Shown: positions 24,849 to 39,200, numbered from the stretch's first letter. The stretch: DNA of 64,000 nt from Valencia hispanica (GCA_963556495.2 OY747704.1:10206501-10270500), one strand, 5' to 3'. The notes: generated by a model from the sequence alone, not told the origin. Numbers and translations: made by a program.

Positions 24849-25788
24849 TTTAATTATAGATTCAGGGCACACAACTTAAACTATTTCAAGTATTTAGTTG
24901 TTTATTTGTTAATAATTTGGGCTTCCAGCTCATAAAACCCACAAAATCAGGAATTCAAAGAGTTAGAATACTGTTTAGTTTTTGCAGAAAAAAAAAAATT
25001 AGGACAACATCAAATCAATCAAAATGTGTCCAAGCACATCAATGGAAAGTCTAGTGGAAGGGCAAAATGTGCGAGAAGATACACCAGCAGAAGAGCTGAT
25101 CGTGGGCTTCAGTGGATTATCAAACAGAGAAGATTCATGAATCTAGGAGATACACAGAAAGAGTGGAATGAGGCAGGAGTTACAGCTTCAAAAACCACCA
25201 CATTCAGACGCATCTGGGAGATGGGCTACAACTGTGGGGTTCCTCGAGTCAAACCACTTCTGAGCCTGAGCCAACATAGGAAGCGTCTCAACTGGGCCAA
25301 GGAGAAGGACTGGAATGTTGGCCAGTGGTCCAGGTCCTCTTTTCCAATGAAAGTAAAGAGTACCAGGAGGTGTTGCAGGTGCAGGTGTTGGTAAACATCA
25401 TTCTTACCAGAAAGTTTTAGAGGACATCATGATTCCTTCTGCTGATGATCTGTATGGAGATGCAGATTTCATCTTCCAGCAGGACCTGGCCCCTGCCCAT
25501 ACCACCAGAAGCACCAAAACCTGGTTTGACGCCCATGCCATCACAATGCTTGACTGGCCAGCCAACTCAACCTAGACCCCATTGAGAATCTATGGGGTAT
25601 TATCAAGAGGAAAATGAGGGGCACCAGACCCAAAAACAAAGAAGAAATTATGTACAAATAAACAACTAAATACTTGAAATCGTTTAGGTGGTGGGCCCTG
25701 AATCTATAATCTATGGAAGGTTAACGTTTGGAATGGAATTATGGAAATAAACTTCCATGATTTTCGAATTTTTTGGAAACGGTCTGCA

Positions 25789-26690
25789 TGTTATAACAGA
25801 GTACGGCTCATTTTCTATGGTTTAAAATGAGAATTTCTTCAAAAACAAGTGGGAAGGGGATCATACAGTTTCTATACATACATGGAGATCATACCTGTTC
25901 ACAACTTTTGGTATTTGAACATCATGCACCATTTGTAGACTCAATAATGGGATTTCTTTTACAGTCGAAAATTTAGACATCCTTTATAAATTCCACCCAA
26001 CAAACAATTATATAAACAAAATAATTAAAACACCAGTTAGACAGTTTAAAAGCAAAACAGTTACAGTAAGATGTTGAGGATGAGGTATTAACACAAAATG
26101 TTTTGACAGCAACATACCCTTTTTTTTTAAAGCTGGTACATCATATAGTTGCCATCCATTCAAGCTTTGTGATGTAATAAAATATAGCAGTATGAACAGA
26201 GGCTCTCAAAATGCACATGTCCAACACAACTGAATTAATGGTTGAATTGCTTCCTCAGCCTGTCATTAAGTTCTAAAGAAGCCTCGTAAAAACAATTCAT
26301 TCAAGTGGTTTGAGCCAGGAAAGAAGCTAAAACATGCAGAACCCCCTGGCCAGCCGTGACCTCACCAAAGTACTGAATTAAGTCCCCACTTGAAGAAGCC
26401 TGTAGACAAAAGAAGTTCCCACAAGTGGACAGATTCTGAGAACCTTTTCAAGGGAGAGTGGGCAAACTCAGTTCATGATTGTGCAGATATATTCCCACCA
26501 AAGACTGAATGCTGTAACGGAATCCAAAGATGCTCTAACAAAGTATTGCAGGTGAATTTATAATGATATGCATAAAACTGGATTATTGCAAATGTTTATC
26601 TTTTAGATTTTTCCTTCCAACAGTTTGTTTTTGAGTTGAATTGTGCAGTACTTAAGGGAATTTCTATGTTAGAGTTCTGAAAAAATTATC
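25789..26690. other. Intergenic sequence downstream of abcb9
   Basis: No gene or element boundaries recognised in this roughly 900 bp on the 3' side of abcb9. Confidence 0.5.
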
Positions 26691-26758
26691 AAATTTATTT
26701 TATTTTTTTGCATTTTAACAGTGGTGTGTACACTTCTGAGAGCCCCTGTTATTTGTTA

Positions 26759-26764
26759 TTTAAT
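26759..26764 (-). promoter_or_regulatory. Candidate abcb9 poly(A) signal (ATTAAA)
   Basis: ATTAAA on the minus strand about 185 bases after the stop. An AATAAA also occurs at 26694-26699. Either could be used; the region is AT-rich, so this is weak evidence. Confidence 0.3.
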
Positions 26765-26946
26765 GCTAACAGGTAATGCTTAAATAGGCATGACATTTCG
26801 TACAGAATCTCTAAAATGACAACATCTCTGGATTAAATTGGTGTGCTTTGACTTAATTTTCTCCCTTTTTATGTTACAGTTGCACAGATTAACCTAATTA
26901 TCATTCACCCATCAAGAGAATATATTTTGCACTCCGCAGCTTGATC

Positions 26947-27267
26947 TCAATAGTGCATAGTGTACTCTGACTCGCTGCTGCTGCTGCTGCTGCCACAGCC
27001 TCGTCTTCTCCGTCCTCGGTCAGACTTCCACCGGTCGGTCTCAGACAGATTGAGGACCTCTGCCCCAGTCTCGATGCCCAGGACCTGCCTTTGCACCAGC
27101 TTGCAGTAGAGCCCGCCACTGGCCATCAGCTGACTGTGGGACCCCTGTTCAGCCACACAGCCCCTGTCGATCACGATGATGTTGTCCGCTTTTTCCACCG
27201 TGCTAAGCCGGTGGGCGATCACCAGCACTGTGTGGTCCTGCATGATATTAGTCAAAGCCTGCTGAAC
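26947..27267 (-). CDS. abcb9: abcb9 exon 11 (H-loop, C-terminus, stop)
   Basis: 107 codons including TGA at 26947-26949: '[20 protein letters not shown]', then an Arg-rich and Ser-rich tail. The tail's six-serine run comes from an AGC triplet repeat (about 26978-26997), so its length may vary between individuals. Confidence 0.93.
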   Translation of the reverse strand, partial: VQQALTNIMQDHTVLVIAHRLSTVEKADNIIVIDRGCVAEQGSHSQLMASGGLYCKLVQRQVLGIETGAEVLNLSETDRWKSDRGRRRRGCGSSSSSSESEYTMHY

Positions 27268-30200
27268 CTGCAGTTCAAATTATTCACACACACAGGCACG
27301 CACATACACATGCACGCAGACACACGCACCTCCATTAATAAAGTATTTATAGTGGTAATGCTTTACATCCAACAGCACTTTACCTACAATATGTTCACTT
27401 TCTGCATCCAGAGCACTTGTAGCTTCATCCAGGATGAGAACACATGGTTGGCGAATGAGAGCTCTTGCTATAGCGACCCTCTGTTTTTGTCCCCCAGACA
27501 ACTGCAAGCCTTTCTCTCCAACACCTTTAAAAAAATAAAAAGTGAAAGATATTTAGCTCTAGACCTTGTTTGTATACATTAATATGCCATACTGAAATCT
27601 AGAATAGATATCCTAATCAAGCACCTGTAGATTTCTAATTTGTTTTTGTTTTTTTGCTTCAGTAATTCACACTTACGTATCACCTATACAATTTAAAATA
27701 AAACATAAGATAAAACTTTGTCCACCGAAGTTAATAATACAAGGAACATTCATACAGTCATAATATCAACAGTTTGTAGATTGAGAAAAAAACAATGGGG
27801 CAACTTATTTAGAAAAAAGTTCAACAGGTTTATTAATTACTTGTATCATAGCCTTTGGGGAGACTGGTGATAAAGTCATGAGCATTAGCCTTGATGGCTG
27901 CCTGCACCACAGCCTCCATAGAGACCTCACTCATTCCATAGGTGATGTTCTCCTTAACAGTTCGGGCAAACAGAACAGGTTCTTGGCCCACCAGAGCAAC
28001 CTACAGACACAAAATAATAAGCAGAAAACTTTAGCAATGATGTAATTATATGAACAGGTGTGACAAATAGTCATACTATTCAGTACGCCTTTCTCTTCAT
28101 TTCTGAGTTGTGGTCTTTTACAATAAATAATCTGAAAGTTAACCTAAAGATGTACAATTATTAGCACCCCTGCTGTCAAGAGGATTATACAATGTATAAC
28201 CATTTATTTGCCAACAGAATTGCATTCAGCCCTCTCTCATAACTGAGGATTGTGAAGATTCTTCATAAAAATCAAGAACATTATGGAAAACCCTGAGCAT
28301 CCTCTTCATGAGACTGTCATACCACAACAGAGTGTCTTTCGTCTGAGGCTTCTTCTGACTTGTTCTAACACAGACCGCTACAAGAGATCCTGAACACAGC
28401 CATCAGTATTTACAAAAATTCTTTCAAGAAACTTGAATAAGTTTCTTGAAAGAATTGTAGAATAGGAGAACTATTTCCTTGTTTCTTTTACTGTATGTGT
28501 ATAATTTTCCAGTCGAAAAACTGTGATGACAACACCATCTGTCATCATGTCAAAGTTCCATATATTTTAAAGAACTCATGATAGCATGGACTCTTAAAAG
28601 GTTCCCAGGGCATGTAGAAGAAAAACATGCCCATAGCATAATAGATTCTTCCCCATACTTAATACTGAGAAGCGTAACATGCTTTGACAAATAGTCGAAG
28701 TTGTTTCGTCCTTAACCTGAAATCTTTAGTACATCTGCCCATAACACACAGTTTCAGGTAACGTCCCAATAGACTTCAACAAACTATGAGTTTAAATTTG
28801 TAACAGTAGGCCACAAAGGCCATATCCTGGGAACACTTCCAATAACATAAAATGGTAAATGACTTGTACCTGTATAGCACTTTATCTAGTCCAAAGGAAT
28901 CCAAAGAACTTTACACTACATTCATTCAACCATTCACGCACACATTCAAATGCTCAAAATGCTCATAGTGGTAAGGTACATTGTATTTACATTTATTACT
29001 TTTTCTTTTAGAATTATACATTGATTTATTTCTCCCTTTAATATTTCCTCTCTGCATATTCTTCTCTCCTGTTTTCTCCTTTGCCCATTTAGTTACAGAT
29101 TTCTTTTTTCTTTTCATGTTCACTTCTCTTTTTTTCTTCTGAGCCTCTGTAAGAGGTAAAGCCACTGCTTCATCCTACTACCTTTTCAGACAGCTTTTGT
29201 TTTGAATTAAATTCCATTTTGATTTGAAATGTAATGTAATGTAATGTTTTTAGTCAGTTTTTTTTTCCAGTATTGGTTTCGTTGAATTGTTTATTGGAAA
29301 CAGAGGAAAATAAAATGGAAAATAAAATAATACTTATCATGTAAAATAAATACTGTTGAAAATGATGAGCAAATATTTATTTATGTCAAATATATAAGTA
29401 AATAAATTGGGAAAGTTATTATTTAAATTTTTTGGGATGCAACATTTGGCACATTAATTACTTCATCAAGCTATTTTTTTTATTTCTATATTTATTGCCA
29501 ATTTTGGCAGGATCAGTCCTCCATATAAAAGTTGACATGAAAAGAGCTTTTAATGGTTTCTAGGGAGACTTGTTGACTTTGGTATCCTACTAGTAGCTGC
29601 AGTTTAAAATATGATATCTCCCTTTCGATCCTGCTCACGGTGCCAGTTGGAATCGAAAAACATGGGTCTCCTTTTTAAGCCTTTGGCTAAAAGAAATAGA
29701 TTTCTGCTTCTAGATGTATTCATTTCCTAAGAGAAAAGGGGAGAAGTGGACTATTAATTACAGGTTCTTAAAGACTCTGATCAAACCACAAGTACTTAAA
29801 TTAGAAAGCAGTCCCTCCAGGATTTTGTTGTGTCAGCTTTTCTGAAAAGTTGCAACAAACGTTGCAATGTTTGTTTTTGTGATTTTCTTAAATTTTTCAA
29901 CAAATCACGTGAAAATTGTTTTTTTTAAATCTAATAAAATGTTAAATTCTAAAATTCCAACAGTTTTATTCTAATAAGTGCACTAGAAGAACCCTTAACC
30001 CTTAATTTTCCTCATCCAAGTTGCAAAACATTAAGACCATTATTGTTTGTGGTTTTGTATCGTCCACCAGGCCCTTACTCTCAATTCTTGGATCAGATCT
30101 CAAATTTTTTATCTGATTTAGTATTAAATACTGATAGGGTTATTATAGTGGGGGACTTTAATATTCATGTGGATACTGAAAGTGATAGCCTAAATGCAGC

Positions 30201-33200
30201 CTTTAGTGCTATTTTAGACTCAATTGGCTTTACTCAAAAAGTACAGGGATCGACCCACTCGGGTAAACACACTTTGGACCTTGTACTGACATACGGTATT
30301 GAGTGTGAGGAAATACCAGTCCACCCACATAACCCGGTCCTGTCTGACCACTTCTTAATAACTTTTGAATTTACTTTAACTGACCATCTTAAATCTGAAA
30401 GAAAATTTCATTATAGTAGAGCTTTATCAGACAATGCTGTAACAATTTTTAAAGAATCTGTTCCATTCTTACTTTCCTTACTGTCTCAGGGTAACACAGT
30501 GGATGGCAGCAATTCTATCTCTAACCCTTCAGAAATTGATGGTCTGGTTCACAGCGTTACGTCCTCATTGCGTCTGGCATTAGATAGTGTAGCCCCCTTA
30601 AAAAAGAAAGTGGCTAGCCATAGGAGGCTGACTCCTTGGTTCAACGCAGAGTTGTGTACTTTAAAGCAGAATACTAGGAAGTTGGAGAGAAAATGGCGCT
30701 CTACACACCTAGAGGATTCCTATTTAACCTGGAATAACAGCCTACTGCTGTATAAAAAGACCCTTCGACAAGCTACAACAGCATATTTTTCATCATTAAT
30801 AGAGGCGAATAAAAACAATCCTAGGTTTCTTTTTAGTACAGTTGCCAAACTTACACAGAGTCATAGTTCTGTTGAGCCAACTATTCCCCCAGCTCTTAGC
30901 AGTGATGATTTTATGGGATTCTTCATAAATAAAATAAATTCTATTAAAAATAAAATCATTGGCATCCTCCCAAACATGATTACTTCTTCCTCAGTAAAGG
31001 AGGCAGTATCGGAAAGAACTGTAGAACCTCAGTTGTGCTTAGGCTGTTTTGATTCAGTCGAGCTTTCGGAATTATCAAAAATATTAGCCTCATCTAAACC
31101 TTCAACTTGTATGTTGGACCCAATTCCAACCAAATTATTTAAAGAAGTGTTCCCTTTGGTTCCTGGCCCCATTTTGGATATGATGAATCTATCCTTAGTA
31201 AACGGATACGTACCACAGGAATTTAAAATAGCCGTGATTAAACCTTTACTCAAGAAACCTTCCCTTGGTCAAGATGACTTAGTGAATTACAGACCTATAT
31301 CTAACCTTCCTTTCTTATCCAAAGTCCTTGAGAAAATTGTTGCTAATCAAGTCTGTGAGCATCTAAACAGTAACGAGCTGTTTGAAGAGTTTCAGTCAGG
31401 TTTTAGAGCTCATCATAGCACTGAAACAGCACTGGTGAAGGTTACTAATGATATTCTCATGGCCTCAGATAATGGACTTGTGTCTGTTCTGGTTTTGTTA
31501 GATCTCAGTGCTGCTTTTGACACAGTCGATCATAATATTCTCTTAGAAAGGCTTGAACATGTTGCAGGGGTCAAAGGAACAGCACTAGGCTGGTTTAAAT
31601 CATATTTGTCTGATAGATTCCAGTTTGTTCATCTAAATGATAAATCTTCTTCACTCTCAAGGGTTACTTGTGGAGTTCCACAGGGTTCTGTGCTTGGACC
31701 AATTCTGGTTACCATATATATGCTCCCAATTGGTAGAATCATTAGACAGCATGGGATAAATTTCCACAGCTATGCAGATGATACACAACTATATTTATCC
31801 ATAAATCCTGATGAACCCAGTCAGTTCGGTATATTACAGGCATGTCTGGAAGACATAAAAACATGGATGACCCTAAACTTTTTGCTTTTAAATTCTGACA
31901 AAACAGAAGTTGCTGTCTTTGGACCCGAAGTTCTTAAACAGAAACTGATTAGTCAATCACTTCACCTGGATGGCATTAAATTGGCCCCCAGTAATAACGT
32001 AAGGAACCTCAGCGTTATTTTTGACCGAGACTTGACATTTAAATCCCATATTAAACAGGTTTCTAGGATTTCTTTCTTTCACCTCCGGAATATTGCTAAA
32101 ATTAGAAACATCCTATCCAAGAGTGATGCTGAGAAACTAGTCCATGCATTTGTTACCTTAAGGCTGGACTACTGTAATTCTTTACTATCAGATAGTGCAC
32201 AAAATGCCATTAAAAGCCTTCAGTTGATCCAAAATGCGGAAGCAAGAGTTCGGATGAATATTAAAAAGAGAGATCACATTTCTCCTGTTTTAGCTTTCCT
32301 TCATTGGTTCCCTGTTAAATCCAGAATAGAATTTAAGATCCTTCTTCTTACATACAAAGCCCTTAATAATCAAGCTCCACCATACATCAGAGATCTAATT
32401 GTTCCATATGTTCCTAACAGAGCCCTTTGCTCTCAGACTGCAGGTTTACTTGTAGTTCCTAGGATTTCTAAAAGTAGAATGGGAGGCAGATCTTTTAGTT
32501 ATCAGGCTCCTCTCCTGTGGAACCAGCTCCCAGCTTTAGTCCGTGAGGCAGACACTCTGTTTACTTTTAAGGCCAGGCTTAAAACTTTCCTTTTTGATAA
32601 AGCTTATAGTTAGAGTGGCTAAGGTCATCCTGAGCTATCTCTGTAGTTATGCTGCTATAGGCTTAGACTGCTGGAGGAGAGACTTACCAATTTTCTTCAC
32701 TCTGCTACTTCCTTTTCTCCTACGACTCTCCAGTTGTATTACAGTACATTCTGTTATTTCGACTGTTAACTTTGTTTTCTCTCAGTGTTTTTCTCTCCAT
32801 AGAAGATATACCTGGTCTGGTATCCTGCTTGGCTGCAATGCCCTGTTGGACGGGGGGCATCGACTGGGATGATCCTCCCAGTAACTGAACATCCACTGTG
32901 TCCTGTTATCAACTTTTTACTTTCTGTAACATAGAAAGTTCTCTTATATCAGATCTTCTGTTCCTTCTGTGTCTCTGCTCTGTCTTCTCAAACCCCCAGA
33001 CGGTCGTGGCAGATGGCCGCTCCTACTGAGTCTGGTTCTGTTGGAGGTTTCTTCCTGTTAAAGGGGAGTTTTTCCTCTCCACCGTCGCTACATGCTTGCT
33101 CAGTATGAGGGATTGCTGAAGGATTGCTGTGGTTGGAAAGTCTGCATCAACGGGGCCCAACCTCACGCCAATGACTGACACAATCTGCTGGGATTCCTTA

Positions 33201-36200
33201 AATAAGAAACTCTTTAACTGATTGGAATGTTTGTATAAATGTATTGAAATAACTTCTTGTTAAGTGCCTTGAAATGACATCTGTTGTGAATTGGCGCTAT
33301 ATAAATAAACTGAATTGAATTAACCATCCAGCAGAACACTCTTCCAAGTTGTAGCTTATTGCTTGAACACAAAAAGAACAGAGCAACAATTCCAGGTTCA
33401 TAGAACTTTGGAATACAAAAACAATAAAATTGGTTCTTTTCAGAGTCTTTGACAAATAACTCAGTTAATACAGAATAAAATTGTGTTATTAAACTTGAGC
33501 TGACAAAACAATAAATGCAAAAATGCAATGTACTCTAAAATTTGAATACCAAAAAAACATTATGCAGACAAAACTTTAAAGTGTAAGATTAAGGGTGCCA
33601 ATAAAAGAAAAGTTGAGTTTCTTTCTAGTATCTAAACATAAAATGAAAAGAAGACATTCATGAACTTAAGAGGTGCAAATTCAAAAGTTCAGATAGATGG
33701 CATGTCGGAGCTGCTTACTATCTTAAGGGAGCATATGCTTCCAATCAACATAAGCTTAAGAATAAACCTAAACTGAACTCTCAGCCCTGCATGCTCTCAA
33801 AATTTGTGTATGCATCGTATTGATTTGAACCCTGTATTCTGAGCATCGATATACAAAACGAAATGATACAGGAATAAACAACAAAAGTAGATAAGTAGAT
33901 GTTTGTTTTTGACATTCCGTGTTTGGGATCAGTGTTGTGCTGTGTTGTGTTGTGTTGTGTTGTATGGCCCAGATTGGGTAAAGCTTCAGTAGTCAAGCAG
34001 ATAGTCTCACATTTAAATCTGAAATGAGCTCATGGCTGTATGACTGCAAGGTGCTCAGGTCTTGTGGCTGCTAACCAAATAACCACCCCTCCACCTCCAT
34101 GTTTAGTAAATGTGATGTTTTGCAGTATGGCCAAACATTTCTACTTTGATTTTGTCTATCCAAAGGGTACTGTTCAAAAAGGTTACTGGTTTGAAACTTT
34201 ATAAACCAAAGCTATGCTGCCATGTTCTTTGAAAGTGTTCAGACTTCTTAGTGTACTGCCAGCAACTTTATGTCTTCTGCTAGTTGAACATTTTTCTTAA
34301 CTAGGGATGATGTAACCTGCTGATTTAATTATGTTTTGGATAACTGCTAACTGTCTGGGCAGACAAAATGGCTTCTTCAAAATTCTTGATGATGTATTTT
34401 CTCTGTTAAATACACACCGAAAAGCTGCAGACCTACAGAATCCATGTTTGATTCGCTCTTTTTATTTTCAATTGAAAATCATAAATCACAAAATAAAAGT
34501 GATTTTTTTTTGTTATTGACATTTGAATCTGATACAAAAAACAATTTTGTTTTTAATATTTTTCATTTTGGTCTCAGATCAAAAATAAAAAAAATAGAAA
34601 AACATCCACAGGACCAAATGTGCAGGTGGTTTTAAGTTGAACATGTTCAACGTAAAATAGAGTAAAAATAAGGTTCTTTACTCTTACAGCATTGAAACAC
34701 AAGTGATATAATAAAATAAACTCATCCGCTACCTTTGGGTTCCTCCTGTCTGACCAGCTCTCCTGCCTGCAGCCCCACGGATGATAGATTGCCAGTCATG
34801 AACTTCTGGCCATATGATGGTTTAATCAGTCACAGAATTAAACATTTAATGGCAATGTTTGCAAAATAAACTGCCCAAACCTGAATATAATTTTACTTTG
34901 TATATCAATCCAATGAGGGAAAAATGGAGCAGGAGATCAATAGGCGGATTGGTAGGGCGTCTGCAGTGATGCTGGCGCTGTACCGGTCGGTCTACGTTCC
35001 TACCCTCATCTATGGTCACGAACTCTGGGTGGTGACCCAAAGAACGAGATCACGGATGCAAGCGGCTTAAATAAGTTTCCTCCACAGTGTGTCTGGCTCT
35101 CCCTTAGAGATAGGGTGAGAAGCTTGGTCATTTCCTTGCATGGTTCATCTGCACTCTGCCCAATGTCCTTTTTTACTGTTGCTTTTACCTGTGTGTGTGC
35201 ATGGCAGTTGGGTTGGGGGGAGGGGGGTATAACTGTGATCATGCTTTTAATTAGGTGGGGGAGACATGGGTATGTGGTTTTATGTGGGGTCATTTCAATC
35301 TGTAAAGCACTTTGTGATGCAATTCTTGTATGAAAAGCGCTTTATAAATGAACAAATAGATAAGGCTTGATTTGATCCGGGAGGGGCTCAGAGTAGAGCC
35401 GCTGCTCCTCCACACATTGAGAAGAGACAGTTGAGGTGGCTCGGGCATCTGGTCAGGATGTGTCCTGGACACCTCCGTGGTGAAGTGTTCCGGGCACGTC
35501 CCACCGGGACCCAGGACAGGCTGGAGGCACTATGTCTCTCGGCTGGCCAGGGAAGGCCTTAGGATTCCTCCCGAGGAGCTGGCCCAAGTGGCTGGAGAGA
35601 GGGAAGTCTGGGTCTTTCTGCTTAAGATGCTGCCCATGCAACCTGACCCTGGATAAGCGGAAAAAGATGGATGGATGGATATCCATCCAACCAAAGACCT
35701 CTCAAGTGCAGCGTCTGACAAATGTTTTTACCTCTGCCAAGGAGGTTATGTTTTCACCAGGGTTTGATGTTCATAGTGGTAAACAACATTGTTTGCAAAA
35801 TAACTCCAGAGGTTATAGGTGGATTATAATGAACATTGCAGGAAATGTCTGTAATGGGACCAGAAACAAGTGAATTTTGGGAATAACTACTGAACTAATA
35901 ATGATTTTGTGAATCCAGCTCCTAAATTTATGTTTTCATGGTGAAGGAATCTAAAAGAGTTTGAATTAGATCTCAACATGGAAGAGTGTGGGGGGTGGTA
36001 CTGAGCTGCCCTGGCGGACGTCTGTGCTCTGCGAGTGCTTTTCTAGTTGTCTTTTCAAATCTTTAGATGTTATCTGATCTTTTGATACATCTGCTGCAGC
36101 ATGGAGGAAATGTATAAGTGTCATGTCATTGTTGAATAAGTGCAAAATCAATTTAGTGTTGTTCCAGCACTGCTCTGGTGTCTCTTGAAAACTTTATTTC

Positions 36201-39200
36201 TGGGTCACCTAAACCCGGGCAATAAAATATTAAAATAATTTTTTTCAAGACTAAAATTAAAAACATGAAATATAAGAATTTTGTTTGTTTTTTGTATCAA
36301 AATAAAATAAAATAAAACATAACAAAACAAAAAACGTTTACTTTTTGATTTTGGTTGTCAAATAAAAATAGAAAGATCAAATGACATGGATTCTACAAAC
36401 TACCAAAATTTGCAAACACTTACTGGCTGTAAATATGTCATTTGATTGATTATTTGTTGCAATGTTCCCTCTTCATGCCTATGGAAGCAGTTATGCTGGA
36501 TACAGACATCTGTACACTATGTCAACATTTTGACTTACCTGCAAATCAATGATTTTCACCATTACTGTACATGCTGGCTCACCTTGGAGTGGAGATACCC
36601 ATGCTGAAACTCGTTAACAGGTTTTCCCTCCAGCAGAACTTGGCCTTGCTGAGGAAGGTAGAAATTTTCTAGCAGACTCACACAGGAGCTCTTTCCACTG
36701 CCTGAAGGCCCAACCAAGGCAGTCACCTCTCCAGGTCGAAGAGTGAATGACACTCCCTGCAAAAAGGAACATAATCTGACATAATTTGACCACTGACAGA
36801 CTCTAAGGCAAGAGAAAAAGTGATCTTCACCTGTTTCTAAAACAATTTCTTATCTACTGGAATTCGACTCCCTGGCATTGGTAGACCAAACAAAACTCCC
36901 TCGGATGTGTATGTAAAAGGACGCTCCATCCCACCCCACCCATCCCCCACATGAGCCTATCAGCTCCCTGATTCAGCTCTTCATGGTCGTATATTACATC
37001 ACAGGTGACAGACTCTGGGATTAAAATGAGAGGAAATGTGCAAATCGATCCCAGAACAAAAGCCAGGGATCTTGTGGGGATGCTGGCTGAAGCTGGTAAG
37101 ACAGTGTAATTATCCACAGTGAAATATGTCCTGTACCAACATGGGCTAAAAGGCCACTCAGCAAGGAGGACGACATTGTTCCAAAAGAAACTTAAGCAAG
37201 CCAGACTGCAGTTTCTGGAGACATGTCCTGTGGTCTGATAAAACTAAAGTAGAATGGTTCGACCATAAAGCCCATCATTATGTTTGAAGGAAAAAAATGG
37301 GACGCTTGCAAGTTTGGAAACAACATTTCAGATGTTAAATATACAGGTGGCAGCACCATGTTGTGGGGCTGGTTTGCTGCAGGAGGAACTGGTGCATAAT
37401 GTGATGGCATCATGAGGAAAGAAAAATATATGTAAATATTAAAGAACATCAGCCAGGAAGTTAAACTCAGGCAGAAATTGGTTTTCCAAATGGACAATGA
37501 CCCTAAGGATACAGTAAAATGGGTTACAAAATGGCTTAAAGACAACAAACTAAAAGTTTTGGTGTGGCCATCACAAAGCCCTGATCTTAATCCTAGAGAG
37601 AATTTTTGGGCATATCTGAAAAGGCGTGTGTGAGCGAGGTGGCCTACAAACTAGACTCAGTTACACCAGTTCTGTCAGGAGGATTGGGCCAGAACTCCAA
37701 CAAACTATTGTGAGAAGCTTGTGGAAGGAAACCCAAAACAATTCATCTTAGACATAGAGTTCAAAGGCAATGCTACCAAATATTGAATGTATGTAAACTG
37801 CTTATTTTGAAGTTTGAATTAATAAACAAATGTATAACATATTCCATTTCTGATTACTATTGCATTAAGCAAATAAAAATAATTTTGGTTATTCTAACTG
37901 ACCTAAAAACAAGAGAGGTTTGGTCAGAATTAACTTAAGGCAGAGAGAAACAAGGTGTAGGCGTCTTTTGTTCAGTGCATATAAGCTTCTGGTTTCAACT
38001 GTACTGTATGTTTTATATCAAAGGTTTCAACTGTACTGTATGTTTTATATCAAATTGATGTGTCAGTCAAATCCAGGCCTAAATCTAATAGATAATCTGT
38101 GGAAATTCCAGAAAAGTGAAGATCACAGATGTTCTCCATTCAATAATATACCCATGTTAAATTTGAGCTGTTCTGCAAGGAAGAACAGGGAAATATGACC
38201 CCAACTGTGCTGCCGGAGACATGTCCCCAAAAAATGCAGCAATTGCAGAAAAAGTTGATTCTACATCTATTGACTCAGAGGAGCTAAATGTAAACAAGCT
38301 CAACACTTTCCAGCTTTTTCATTTTAAAAACAAAGCTGAAAAGCATATATCCTTACAATAACCTTACAGCAATCCACTAAAACTTATGGTAGGAATGTAA
38401 AAAACTGTCAAAAGGTGTGAATACTTGTGAGTACAACTACTCAGAGAGGATTCACAGAACAAACCTTGAGGACATCAATCTCTGGCCGTGTTGGATAAGC
38501 AAACGTGATGTCTTTAAATTCAACCAGACCAGTACATGTGTCTGGAGCCTCTGTACCCTCAGCTGGATGTTTGGGTCTCCTCTCTAGATACTCAAACACC
38601 TTCTCAGCAGCTCCAACCCCCTGCATGAGGCCAGTGTAAACTGATGCAATGCTCTGAAAGGTAGGAAGGAAACGGATTTACTACAATCTGCAGCTATGTT
38701 ATAAATGAAGAGGGTAACTGATTAAACAACTGAGGAAATACCTCAAAACATTCTCCCAGCTCCAGCATGTAAATGAAAAAGGAAATCAAGCCACCGCTGC
38801 TCAACTGACTGGTGAGTACAAGGTGGCCTCCATAGTAGAGGACAGCAACCTCAAGAGCAAGCTCTGATACCTGGAAAACAGAAATGAAGCTCAGTGATAC
38901 ACACACACTTTAAAACCCCACAACAGTACATTGAGCTGCAGCGCAATAACATACACAACTGAACCACATGTAGCAAGCATAAGCCAGGGCTTGCTTTTTG
39001 TTGAGCTGCAACATGACCAAGAGCTTGGCGTAGTAGGAGTCAGCCTCCCCACTCTCATTGGCGAAGCTCCGCACTGTCCTCATAGCTGAGATGGTCTCCT
39101 CTGCCACTTTGTTACCCTCTGCAAGGACTGTTTGCACCTCTTTGGTCAGTCTCTGTAAGGAACTGGTTTCAGTTATGGCTGCAGCATCATAACACAATAA

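Larger units (their letters stand above)
22402..25788 (+). mobile_element. Tc1 transposon split by a LINE block
   Basis: The left terminal repeat is at 22402-22490 (CAGACCCTTTCCAAGG... to 'cttccatagattat') and the body resumes at about 24849 ('attatagattcagggcacac'), running to the right terminal repeat near 25730-25788. The plus-strand interior at 25026-25394 encodes a transposase N-terminus ('ADRGLQWIIKQRRFMNLGD', 'NWAKEKDWNVGQWSRSSF'), followed by broken frames with 'FQQDLAPAHTTRSTKTW' and 'TPLRIYGVLSR'. The bases ATTAT appear on both sides of the inserted block, consistent with a LINE target duplication. Confidence 0.82.

Noticed and set aside
30043..32613. 856-codon frame as a host gene
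   Set aside because: It has endonuclease and reverse-transcriptase motifs, a LINE 3' end and several 3' copies in this window.
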